Origin: Oceanicoccus sp. KOV_DT_Chl
Lineage (GTDB): Bacteria; Pseudomonadota; Gammaproteobacteria; Pseudomonadales; Dasaniaceae
DNA length: 64,000 bases
Direction: 5' to 3'
Assembly: GCF_900120175.1 (NCBI RefSeq)
Contig: NZ_FQLF01000002.1
Span: forward strand, 992,001-1,056,000
The position numbers and the translations under genes are program-made. The number at the start of each line of letters is the position of its first letter. Within the stretch, counting starts at the first letter, position 1. Under the pieces are notes generated by a model, which saw nothing but the letters and a program-made list of their open reading frames with translations, ran no database searches and was not told where the DNA came from. This document shows positions 8,850 through 17,388 of this stretch, piece by piece.

Positions 8850-10274
8850 CTAGCTATGGATGGCTTTATTAAACGCATCCAACACTGATTCATGCATGGC
8901 TTCCGACATTGTTGGATGAGCAAATACGGTATGCATCAACTCTTCCTCAGTGGTTTCCAATTTTTGCGCGATCACATAACCCTGAATTAATTCAGTTACT
9001 TCGGCACCGATCATATGCGCACCCAGCAACTCACCGGTTTCATCATCAAACACGGTTTTCACAAAGCCATCGGTTTCACCCATCGCTTGCGCTTTACCTA
9101 AAGCGGTTAGGTCAAACTTGCCAACACGCACGCTAATGCCCTGATCTTTTGCTTGCTGTTCGGTCATACCAACGCTGGCAATTTGCGGCGAACTATAGGT
9201 ACAGCCAGGCACCGACATTGGATTAAGCGGCTCCAGATCATCCAGCCCGGCGATTTTTTCAACACAAATCACCGCCTCGTGACTGGCCTTATGCGCCAGC
9301 AATGGTGGTGCGGTCATATCGCCAACTGCGTACACACCTTTAACAGCGGTTTCTGACCACTCATTGACCACTACCTGGCCACGATCTAACTGCACACCTT
9401 GTTCTACCAAACCTAAACCGGCAGTATTGGCAACAACGCCTACTGCCAAAATAACGCGATCAAAACTACCGCTATGCGGCTTTTGATGTTTATCGGTCCA
9501 ACTGGCATTGGCTTTGGTTTTTTTCACCTCTAACTGATCAAGCTTGGCACCGGTAAAAAATTTCATTCCACGCTTTTTAAAAGAACGCTCAGCAGCTTTG
9601 GATACATCGGCATCTTCCTGCGGCAAAATGCGATTCAGCATTTCCACCACTGTCACCTCAGTACCAAAGCTGCGATAAAAACTGGCAAACTCAATACCAA
9701 TAGCACCGGAGCCCACCACCAATAATGATTTGGGTAAACTAGTAGGTGTCATCGCTTCTTTAGCAGTCCACACCACTTTGCCATCAGGCTCCATACCCGG
9801 AATCACTCTCGGGCTAGCGCCAGTCGCAAAAATAATATGTGGCGCCGCCACTTGCGCTACCACATGATCATCAACACTGACCTCCAGTTGACCTGGTGCA
9901 CTTAGTTTTGCAAAGCCATCAATCACAGTGATTTTATTTTTTTTCATCAAGTAGCTGATACCACCGCTTAAGTTGGCGGCTATATCACGGCTGCGCTTAA
10001 CGATTTTTTTAATATCAAAATCAGCTCCTGACACACTCAGACCATAGTCATCCGCATGTTGAATAGCTTGATAAACTTCCGCGCTTTTCAATAAACTTTT
10101 AGTCGGAATACAACCCCAGTTTAAACACACACCACCCATATGCTGTTTTTCGATAATGGCGGTTTTCATCCCCAGCTGTGCTGCGCGAATAGCCGCCACA
10201 TAACCGCCGGGACCTGCACCCACTACCACTAAATCAAATTGCTGGAGGTCTAGCTCTTTAGCTGCCACAGTCAC
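8850..10274 (-). CDS. lpdA: dihydrolipoyl dehydrogenase (E3)
   Basis: A 474-residue flavoprotein disulfide reductase that reoxidises dihydrolipoamide on E2 with NAD+. Features in order: FAD loop VVGAGPGGYVAAIRAA, redox disulfide GGVCLNWGCIPTKS, NAD-binding loop VVGSGAIGIEFA, FAD-contact VYAVGDMTAPPLLAHKA, and the dimer-interface active-site base in FAHPTMSEAMHE. It starts 5 bp after the E2 stop and is the last gene of the E1alpha-E1beta-E2-E3 set, so it is probably dedicated to that complex. Confidence 0.95.
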   Translation of the reverse strand: MTVAAKELDLQQFDLVVVGAGPGGYVAAIRAAQLGMKTAIIEKQHMGGVCLNWGCIPTKSLLKSAEVYQAIQHADDYGLSVSGADFDIKKIVKRSRDIAANLSGGISYLMKKNKITVIDGFAKLSAPGQLEVSVDDHVVAQVAAPHIIFATGASPRVIPGMEPDGKVVWTAKEAMTPTSLPKSLLVVGSGAIGIEFASFYRSFGTEVTVVEMLNRILPQEDADVSKAAERSFKKRGMKFFTGAKLDQLEVKKTKANASWTDKHQKPHSGSFDRVILAVGVVANTAGLGLVEQGVQLDRGQVVVNEWSETAVKGVYAVGDMTAPPLLAHKASHEAVICVEKIAGLDDLEPLNPMSVPGCTYSSPQIASVGMTEQQAKDQGISVRVGKFDLTALGKAQAMGETDGFVKTVFDDETGELLGAHMIGAEVTELIQGYVIAQKLETTEEELMHTVFAHPTMSEAMHESVLDAFNKAIHS

Positions 10275-10279
10275 ACTCT

Positions 10280-11743
10280 CTATAACAACATCGACGCAGG
10301 ATTTTCTAAAAATCCTTTCAACGCCTGTAAGAATTGAGCAGCAACAGCACCATCAATAGCACGGTGATCACTGGACAAAGACACCCGCATAACAGTCGCA
10401 ACGGTAATATTGTCGCCACGCACTACCGGCTTCTTTTTACCAGCGGCAATCGCCAGTATCGCCGCCTGCGGTAAATTGATAATCGCATCGAACTGATCAA
10501 CACCAAACATACCGAGATTGGATACCGAGAAAGTACCGCCTTTGTATTCATCCACGGTGAGCTTGCCACTCTGGGCGCGCTGCGCCAGATCTTTTGCTTC
10601 AGCTGCAATTTGTGGCAAGCCTTTATTGGCAACATTGCGAATGACCGGTGTAATCAAACCACCCTCAATAGCAACCGCCATAGAGATATCAACCTGATCA
10701 AAACGTAAAATACTGTCGCCAGTAAATTGCACATTGACATCTGGTACTTGCTGCAATGCACTGCCACAAGCTTTGATCACAAAATCATTCACAGAAATGG
10801 CATGACCAAGTGAATCGTTCATGTATTTGCGCTGCTGCAATAAGCTGTCGATTTCAATATCTACACTGACGCGATAATGCGGAATCGTTTGCTTGGACTC
10901 GGTTAAACGCGCGGCAATGGTTTTGCGCATGCCGGTAAGTGTTTGCTCTTCATAATCTGCAACACCGGTTAAGGCAACTGCGGCTTTTTCAATGTCTTCT
11001 TTAGTGACACGATTACGACGACCAGTTGGCGTCACATCATTCAAATTAATATTCAGCTTGGTAGCCAAGCGGCGAGCAATCGGCGTCGCGGCAATACGGG
11101 AATCATCGGCTGACGAACGCCCCGCCATCGCTGACACTGCAGCTGTTGCTTTACTGGCTGAAGGCGCCGCTAACACACGAATACCAGCAGCGTTTTCAAC
11201 ATCCGCTTTCGATACTCTACCGTGACGACCGGTAGCGCTAACGTTGTGCAAATTAATGTTATGCGCTTTTGCGATACGACGAGCAACGACTGACGCGCTC
11301 ACCTCACTATCATCAGGCCCTTCTGACAAACCTGAAGTCGCTGCCGGGGCCGCCGCAACGGGGGCTGGCGCCGCTGCAGGTTTGGCCGCATCAGGCGCTG
11401 GCGCTGAACCATCAGTTACCGAAGATTTAGCTAACGCTGAGGAACCGGCATCAGGAACAAACGCGGCAATAAAAGCATCAATATCGGCATCGGTAGTTTC
11501 GCCGTCTGCCACTATCGCCAGCAACGTCCCCACTAAATGTGTTTCACCAGTATTGGCAATAATACGAACCAGCGTACCGCTAGCAGTACTTTCTGCCGTG
11601 TTTACAATTTTAGAGGTTTCTATATCTACAATTTCATCGCCGACGGATATCTGATCACCGACGGCTACACGCCATTCGCTGATCTCTCCTTCTTCCATCG
11701 ACATCCCCCACTTGGGGACAGTCAAGGCATATAATTTTGTCAT
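10280..11743 (-). CDS. dihydrolipoamide acyltransferase (E2) with two peripheral-subunit-binding domains
   Basis: 487 residues from the ATG at 11743, whose first base overlaps the E1beta stop (TAATG). One lipoyl domain (residues 1-80, lipoyl Lys45 in DIETSKIV) is followed by an Ala/Pro-rich linker, a subunit-binding domain at about 148-185 (SVVARRIAKA ... TGRHGRVSKADV), a second at about 217-255 (TPIARRLATK ... TGRRNRVTKEDI), and the catalytic acyltransferase domain with HRAIDGAVAAQFL near the end. Most E2 proteins carry a single such domain, so the tandem pair is unusual. The complex is of the acetoin/pyruvate dehydrogenase type; its substrate is inferred only from family. Confidence 0.93.
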   Translation of the reverse strand: MTKLYALTVPKWGMSMEEGEISEWRVAVGDQISVGDEIVDIETSKIVNTAESTASGTLVRIIANTGETHLVGTLLAIVADGETTDADIDAFIAAFVPDAGSSALAKSSVTDGSAPAPDAAKPAAAPAPVAAAPAATSGLSEGPDDSEVSASVVARRIAKAHNINLHNVSATGRHGRVSKADVENAAGIRVLAAPSASKATAAVSAMAGRSSADDSRIAATPIARRLATKLNINLNDVTPTGRRNRVTKEDIEKAAVALTGVADYEEQTLTGMRKTIAARLTESKQTIPHYRVSVDIEIDSLLQQRKYMNDSLGHAISVNDFVIKACGSALQQVPDVNVQFTGDSILRFDQVDISMAVAIEGGLITPVIRNVANKGLPQIAAEAKDLAQRAQSGKLTVDEYKGGTFSVSNLGMFGVDQFDAIINLPQAAILAIAAGKKKPVVRGDNITVATVMRVSLSSDHRAIDGAVAAQFLQALKGFLENPASMLL

Positions 11744-12753
11744 TATTTGTACCCCAACACTTCGCGAACCGCGGCTTCTATATCGGCTTCTTGTGGCATC
11801 CACGCATCTTCCAATGCTGGCGCAAATGGAATCGGTGAATGGGCGGCAGTGACTTTCTTAATCGGCGCACGTAATGCGTGAAATGCTTTTTCAGCAACGA
11901 TACTGGAAATGTCCGCAGCGATACCGCAGCGAGGAGTCATTTCATCAACGATCACTAAGCGACCGGTCACTTCTACACTTTCTAAAATAGATTCCTCATC
12001 CAAAGGCGAAGTAGTCCGTGGATCGATTACATCGCAACTTATGCCTTCAGCGGCCAAACGATCGGCTACGGCTACGGCCTTATTAACCGTATTGGAAATA
12101 CCGACGATAGTGACATCAGTACCCTGACGTAAAAAGTTCGCCTCACCAAAAGGAATAGTGTATTGCTCATCAGGCACTTCGCAGCTGGTTTCGTAGAGGA
12201 ATTTATCTTCTACAAAAATCACACAGTCATTATCGCGAATCGCTTGGGTCAATAAACCTTTGGCATCATAGGCATTGGTCGGGCAAACCACTTTCAGGCC
12301 CGGCACCATCGTTACCATCTGGGTTAAATTTTGTGAGTGTTGGGCGCCACCACGCAAGCCGGCGCCCGCCATCGTGCGAACCACCATCGGGCACTGCGCC
12401 TTACCACCAAACATATAACGAAACTTTGCCGCCTGGTTATAAATTTGATCGAAACAGACGCCGAGAAAATCCATAAACATTAATTCAGCTACTGGACGTA
12501 AACCCGTTTGTGCAGCACCAGCGGCAGCACCCATAATGGCGGACTCGGTGATCGGCGTATCGATAACCCGCGCCTCACCAAACTCCGGGAACAATCCCTT
12601 GGTCACCCCCATCACGCCGCCGTAAGCATCGCGATCACCATCACAGCCAGCACCGCCGGCAACATCTTCACCGATAATAATGACGGTGGAATCTCTTCGC
12701 ATCTCTTGCGCCAATGCTTCATTAATGGCTTGTCTATACGTTTTTATTGGCAT
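11743..12753 (-). CDS. 2-oxoacid/acetoin dehydrogenase E1 beta subunit
   Basis: 336 residues from the ATG at 12753 (MPIKTYRQAINEAL); an in-frame upstream start would add nine atypical residues. It shows the transketolase-like pyrimidine domain motif IIIGEDVAGGAG, VIDTPITESAIMGAAAG and AQCPMVVRTMAGAG, and the C-terminal transketolase domain VIDPRTTSPLDEES. E1beta pairs with E1alpha to form the thiamine-diphosphate decarboxylase. The order alpha-beta-E2-E3 and the sequence style fit acetoin dehydrogenase (AcoAB) or a branched pyruvate-type complex. Confidence 0.93.
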   Translation of the reverse strand: MPIKTYRQAINEALAQEMRRDSTVIIIGEDVAGGAGCDGDRDAYGGVMGVTKGLFPEFGEARVIDTPITESAIMGAAAGAAQTGLRPVAELMFMDFLGVCFDQIYNQAAKFRYMFGGKAQCPMVVRTMAGAGLRGGAQHSQNLTQMVTMVPGLKVVCPTNAYDAKGLLTQAIRDNDCVIFVEDKFLYETSCEVPDEQYTIPFGEANFLRQGTDVTIVGISNTVNKAVAVADRLAAEGISCDVIDPRTTSPLDEESILESVEVTGRLVIVDEMTPRCGIAADISSIVAEKAFHALRAPIKKVTAAHSPIPFAPALEDAWMPQEADIEAAVREVLGYK

Positions 12754-12825
12754 GGTTAAATTCTCTGTCGTTCCTATCACTGCATAACAAGTGATTGATT
12801 AAAGTTAACGATTTCTAATCGATGA

Positions 12826-13797
12826 TTAATATTCCGAGCTATACACGTCGGTCAACAATTCGGTAACAGCTGGTGACGGTGCCGCTAAACCAGCCTTGGC
12901 AGATACGTCGATATACTCCAACACTTCTTTATCAATCTTATCGAGCTGCGCCTTGGTAGCTAATTTTTGTTTAACGGCTTTTTCACGGGCAATCTTTAAA
13001 CAATCCAGCTCTTCCATCAAACGCTTCACTTCACCCTTACCACGATACGCTTGCGGGTCGCCTTCGAAGTGACCTTTAAAACGGGTAATACTTGCTTCAA
13101 TCGTAATCGGGCCTTTGCCGGCACGGCAGTGATCAACTGCTTGCTTACAGGTTTCATAAACAGCAAATACATCGGAGCCATCTACCTTCAATGCGGGCAT
13201 ACCAAAACCGGCTGCGCGACCGGCGATATCTTTTGAACCCACAGCGTAGTTAGCGTGGGTACCTTCACCGTAACCGTTATTTTCAAACATAAAGATAGCC
13301 GGCAATTTCAGTACCACTGCCAGGTTCATCGCCTCGAAAGTAGTGCCCTGGTTAGAACCGCCGTCACCAGTAAAGGCCACGCCAACACGATCGGTACCTA
13401 ACGTTTTGGCAGATAGCGCAGCACCCACAATTAACGGCGGCCCACCGCCCACAATCGCGTTAGCACCGAGCATGCCTTTCTCAACTGCAGCAATGTGCAT
13501 AGAACCACCTTTACCGGCACAGCTACCACCTTCACGCGCCATGATCTCTTTCATCATCTGGCCAACATCACCACCTTTAGCGATACAGTGACCGTGACCA
13601 CGGTGCGTACTGACGATGTAATCCTCATCAGTAAGGTTCATGCACATACCGGTCGCGATCGCTTCCTGACCAGCATACAAATGCAAAAAACCCGGGATAT
13701 TGCCTTTACCAAACTCATCACTGACACGGTTTTCAAACTCCCGAATCGTTTTCATCGTTTGATAGGCTTCAAGAAATAGCTTTTTATCTAAGGACAT
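12826..13797 (-). CDS. 2-oxoacid/acetoin dehydrogenase E1 alpha subunit
   Basis: A 323-residue TPP-dependent dehydrogenase subunit. The thiamine diphosphate motif runs from GDGGSNQGTTFEAMN to ENNGYGEGT, preceded by THRGHGHCIAKGGD and the glycine-rich GGSCAGKGGSMH loop. It resembles AcoA of acetoin dehydrogenase in length and in the THRGHGH block. It follows the two CCO genes with a 55-bp gap and precedes E1beta by 72 bp. Placement next to oxygenases suggests the complex oxidises a 2-oxoacid or diketone released by the pathway rather than serving central metabolism; this is inference. Confidence 0.93.
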   Translation of the reverse strand: MSLDKKLFLEAYQTMKTIREFENRVSDEFGKGNIPGFLHLYAGQEAIATGMCMNLTDEDYIVSTHRGHGHCIAKGGDVGQMMKEIMAREGGSCAGKGGSMHIAAVEKGMLGANAIVGGGPPLIVGAALSAKTLGTDRVGVAFTGDGGSNQGTTFEAMNLAVVLKLPAIFMFENNGYGEGTHANYAVGSKDIAGRAAGFGMPALKVDGSDVFAVYETCKQAVDHCRAGKGPITIEASITRFKGHFEGDPQAYRGKGEVKRLMEELDCLKIAREKAVKQKLATKAQLDKIDKEVLEYIDVSAKAGLAAPSPAVTELLTDVYSSEY

Positions 13798-13852
13798 GTT
13801 CCGCCTCTTTATTGTTAAAATTTATTGATTCCTGCACACAGGACATTTTTCG

Positions 13853-15286
13853 TTACAGTGTCAAACCCTGCATCCAATTGGCATGAAAACCATTGGGCAC
13901 ACGGCTGGGTATAAATATTTTTGCTAACGGTCCGCGCTCAATATCACCGGCACTTAAGATTGATAAAAACGCACCTTGTTTTGGATCTGTTACATAGGCC
14001 ATCAAATAGCCGTCTTCTTCTTTTTCACTATCCGGATTGGGAATATGTACTGGCTCGCCAGCATTAACGCCCTCTCCATAATCGTAAAACGCTGCATCGC
14101 CACTATCCATATCATAGCGAATGACACCGCTGTAACCGTGATTAGGTCCGTCCCATTCACTGGCACTGGAAGCAGCGGCAAAACCATAGCGATAAGGCAG
14201 ACCACACAAGCGATCATCCGCGCGCCCAAACTCACAATAGGTTGCACCTAGTTTTTCGTCGGTGACGGCACCGGTTTTTAAATCCAGCGTCATTCGATGC
14301 ATATTGCGCAGTTGGCTTTCTTTGCCACTATTGGGATCCAGACCAAAAGGCGGCGTCGCCATCCACACATAATCGACGTATAACTTATCGCCGGATTGAA
14401 AACCGTTGGTGAAATGCCAACTAAAAAATGTCGACTTTTCAAACCAAATGGGTTCACCACCGTTACGGGGTATGGCACAAATGCGGGTGGCTTGATCACC
14501 ATTCCAGATAAAAGGATCACCACCAGTCATACCCGCTTCTAAATTGGTAAACGCCGGCGGATAAAAAATAACAACGTAATCACCACAAATTTGTAAATCA
14601 TGCATGATGGCACGATCAGGCATATCAACAATTTTTTCGCGTATCTGTTTGCCACTCTTATCCATAATACGCAAGGTGTAAAATGGCGCATCCCAACGTT
14701 GGGTGCAGGTAATCAACTCACCAGTGCGGCCACAGATTTTCGGGTGGGCGGTCAAACCATCACCGGGCTTTAGTGCGCCATCATAATCCCACTCACCCAC
14801 GGTACTGAGGTCGCTATTCAAGGCATAGGCGTTACCCGCCTCCCACAGCGCCATTAACTTACCGCCGTGCCACACGATATTAGTGTTAGCCAAATTTTTT
14901 AATGGGCTGGCAGGGCCGCCAGCAGCCAGCGTTTCTTCATCGGGCATATAAATTTTACCGACACTGCCATAACAGGATCTGCCCAGTTTTTCTTCTACCT
15001 GAAAGCCCGCGGTGCGCACCCAGCGATTACGATAGTGTACCCGGCCGTCTTTAAAATAGACCGCGTGAATCATGCCATCGCCATCGGCAGGGTAAACATA
15101 ATGATTGGGTTGCCACGCGATATTGGGACCATTGCGCATGAACGCTCCAGTCAGGTTGGCAGGGATTGTACCCTCAACACGCAAGCCGCCTTCGCCCTCA
15201 TCGAAAGCGCACTCGTCTAACACAGGCGCATAATTATCCTGTAAATAAGGATAATCGCTGGTATCGATAGCAGGACGTGTAGTCAT
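13853..15286 (-). CDS. carotenoid oxygenase family protein (paralogue 2)
   Basis: 477 residues with the full CCO iron site: TAHPKI, IMHDLQI, FSWHF and GFHANWM each carry one ligand histidine. The early block VEGTIPANLTGAFMRNGPN and HYVYPADGDGMIHAV are family hallmarks. There is no signal peptide, so it is cytoplasmic. It is clearly most similar to the neighbour at 15304-16713 (shared GFHANWMQ-LTL end and DGDGM-HAVY-KDG block), so the pair arose by tandem duplication. The gap between them is 17 bp. The family includes carotenoid, stilbene and phenylpropene cleavage enzymes. Confidence 0.92.
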   Translation of the reverse strand: MTTRPAIDTSDYPYLQDNYAPVLDECAFDEGEGGLRVEGTIPANLTGAFMRNGPNIAWQPNHYVYPADGDGMIHAVYFKDGRVHYRNRWVRTAGFQVEEKLGRSCYGSVGKIYMPDEETLAAGGPASPLKNLANTNIVWHGGKLMALWEAGNAYALNSDLSTVGEWDYDGALKPGDGLTAHPKICGRTGELITCTQRWDAPFYTLRIMDKSGKQIREKIVDMPDRAIMHDLQICGDYVVIFYPPAFTNLEAGMTGGDPFIWNGDQATRICAIPRNGGEPIWFEKSTFFSWHFTNGFQSGDKLYVDYVWMATPPFGLDPNSGKESQLRNMHRMTLDLKTGAVTDEKLGATYCEFGRADDRLCGLPYRYGFAAASSASEWDGPNHGYSGVIRYDMDSGDAAFYDYGEGVNAGEPVHIPNPDSEKEEDGYLMAYVTDPKQGAFLSILSAGDIERGPLAKIFIPSRVPNGFHANWMQGLTL

Positions 15287-15303
15287 GGCAATTCACTCTC
15301 CCC

Positions 15304-16713
15304 TTAAGCCAGGGTTAAGTGTTGCATCCAGTTGGCGTGAAAGCCGTTAGGCACCCGGGTTGGTATATACACCTTGGCTACCGGCCCATTATCAAAATCA
15401 CCGGCAGACATAATCGATAAATACTGTCCCTCACCAGGATTAAACACATAACACATAATCCAGCCATCTTCTTCACGCGGACTGTCCGGGTTAGGCACAT
15501 GCACCGGCTCACCGGCATTGGCTTCCGGGCCGTAATCCCACAACTTGGTTTCACCCGTTTCAAAATCGTAACGGCCAGTGCAATTGTAACCATGGGCATC
15601 CGCCCACTCATGATTGGCAGAGGCCGCAAAACCATAGCGGTATGACTTACCCATATAGCGCTCATCAATACGCGAAAACTCACAGAAAACATCCGAGAAC
15701 CGCTCATTGGTAACTTGCTTGGTGACTTTATCCAAGGTCATACGGTACATACGGCGTGGCTGCTTCTCAACGCCCGTACCCTGCTCTTGAGTAAATGGAA
15801 TTGAATTGATCCACACATAATCAATAATGATTTTGCCACCCTGCTCAAAACCATTACAAAAATGCCAGCTAAAAAAAGCATCGGTTTCGTAGATCACATT
15901 CTTGCCGGAGCCATCACGCGGAATCGCGATAATTTTGGTGCCTCTTTCCGGCTCCCACATAAAGGGGTTCTCGCCCTTCATCGCCTTTTCTACACTATGA
16001 AATGCAGGCGCATAAAAAATGATGACATAATTTTCAGTGATTTGTAGGTCGTGAATAATACCTTTACGCTCCAGCTCAACCGGAATCGTTTTCTTATGCT
16101 TGCCATGCTTATCAATAATTTGTACCCAGTAATTTGAGCTATCCCAACGCTGGGTACAGGTGATCAAATCACCGCTATCGGGGCAAATTTTGGGATGGGC
16201 AGTCAGCGCATCGCCTGCGGTGAGCAAGCCGTCATAATCGTAAAGACCAACGGTAGTTAAATCGTTATTTAGCTCGTGAGGAAAACCACCTTCCCACATC
16301 GCGAATAATTTACCGCCGTGGTAGAGCACATTGGTATTGGCGGTATTACGAACGGGGCTTGGCTCGCCACCGGCATCAATAACGTCCTGCGGCACCTCCA
16401 ATAACTTGCCGACACTGCCGTAAATCAGGCGATCAAATTGACGCTCGGTTTTTAAATGACTGGTTTCAACCCAGCGATTTTTATAGGTGGCTTCACCGTC
16501 TTTAAGGTAGACCGCGTGCACCATACCGTCACCGTCCAGAGGGTAGACATAGTGATTAGGTTGATAAGCCACATTAGCCCCGTCGCGCATAAAGGCACCG
16601 AGCAGTTTCTTCGGGATTGTACCCTCAACTCTTAACTCGTCAGGACCAAAATCACTCTCTTCTGTAACCGGCGCATAATTGCCCTGCAAATAGGGAAAAG
16701 CACTTAAATCCAT
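15304..16713 (-). CDS. carotenoid oxygenase family protein (paralogue 1, first gene of the run)
   Basis: 469 residues and a complete four-histidine iron site (TAHPKI, IIHDLQI, FSWHFCN, GFHANWM). It opens with MDLSAFPYLQGNYAPVTEE and has VEGTIPKKLLGAFMRDGAN. It is cytoplasmic by sequence. As the first gene of the minus-strand run it faces the 16714-16881 intergenic region, which probably holds the promoter for the whole 16-kb set. It is nearest to the adjacent paralogue. Two near-adjacent copies suggest division of labour on related substrates or gene dosage. Confidence 0.92.
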   Translation of the reverse strand: MDLSAFPYLQGNYAPVTEESDFGPDELRVEGTIPKKLLGAFMRDGANVAYQPNHYVYPLDGDGMVHAVYLKDGEATYKNRWVETSHLKTERQFDRLIYGSVGKLLEVPQDVIDAGGEPSPVRNTANTNVLYHGGKLFAMWEGGFPHELNNDLTTVGLYDYDGLLTAGDALTAHPKICPDSGDLITCTQRWDSSNYWVQIIDKHGKHKKTIPVELERKGIIHDLQITENYVIIFYAPAFHSVEKAMKGENPFMWEPERGTKIIAIPRDGSGKNVIYETDAFFSWHFCNGFEQGGKIIIDYVWINSIPFTQEQGTGVEKQPRRMYRMTLDKVTKQVTNERFSDVFCEFSRIDERYMGKSYRYGFAASANHEWADAHGYNCTGRYDFETGETKLWDYGPEANAGEPVHVPNPDSPREEDGWIMCYVFNPGEGQYLSIMSAGDFDNGPVAKVYIPTRVPNGFHANWMQHLTLA

Positions 16714-16881
16714 GAAATCACCCCGCTGTGTGGTATTTTCTTTATTTATATAGACACAATGATGAACAAGATACTACCAGCTCCACTAACTTAAAAACAG
16801 TCTTGTTTGTTTCTTTTTCGGCGATTAGCCGCTACAGTATGAAATATTAACAATTACCTATAGCAACACAGGAAAATGACC
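16714..16881. promoter_or_regulatory. divergent promoter region with an AAACA/TGTTT inverted repeat
   Basis: The 168-bp gap separates the minus-strand catabolic run from the plus-strand SnoaL/CCO pair. It contains AAAAACAGTCTTGTTT at 16793-16808, an AAACA-N4-TGTTT inverted repeat. Similar AAAACA...TGTTTT elements occur near the TetR gene at 52062-52082 and before the coniferyl aldehyde dehydrogenase at 54145-54168. Regulation by a TetR-type protein is a hypothesis. An AGGA at 16870-16873 is the likely ribosome-binding site of the plus-strand gene. Confidence 0.4.
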
Positions 16882-17325
16882 ATGAACAGCATCAATCATA
16901 GCAACCCGATTGAGGACGAGTTTGGCCTGCGCCGGCTACAGGCAAGCTACACCGATGCGGTCAACCGCTTTGACGCCGATAGCTGGATTGATTGCTGGGC
17001 CGACAACGCCACCTGGAACCTCACCGGCACTCCCGTCACCGGCAAAGACAACATCCTGAACCTATGGCAGCAAATGATGAGCAGCTTTGAATTCGCCCTG
17101 CTGATGCCAAACTCCTATCTATTTGATGTCAATGGCAATACCGCTACCGGTCACTGTTACCTGCATGAATATCTCGGCGACAAATCTGGCAGCACCAGCA
17201 CCATCCTCAGCCGCTATCTTGATACCTATCACAAAGAGAATGGCCGCTGGTATTTTCAAACCAGAGACTACCATATGATCTATAACGCTGCGGGGAATCT
17301 TAACGGGGCGTACCAGGCCCTGTAA
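16882..17325 (+). CDS. SnoaL-like (NTF2-fold) protein, possible ring-hydroxylating beta-type subunit
   Basis: 147 residues from the ATG at 16882, which has AGGA at the ideal distance; an ATG six bases earlier would add two residues. The sequence DEFGLRRLQASYTDAVNRFD, DCWADNATWNLTG, GHCYLHEYL and RWYFQTRDYHMIYNA fits the cone-shaped NTF2-like SnoaL_4 group, which includes small cyclases, isomerases, dehydratases and dioxygenase beta subunits. It is divergent from the CCO operon and 63 bp before a CCO gene on the same strand. The exact activity is unknown. Confidence 0.82.
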   Translation: MNSINHSNPIEDEFGLRRLQASYTDAVNRFDADSWIDCWADNATWNLTGTPVTGKDNILNLWQQMMSSFEFALLMPNSYLFDVNGNTATGHCYLHEYLGDKSGSTSTILSRYLDTYHKENGRWYFQTRDYHMIYNAAGNLNGAYQAL

Positions 17326-17388
17326 ATCCAAGGCACCAGACGACACCACAGCATTTTTTCAATCAGCCAGAGACTACCGGATATCACC

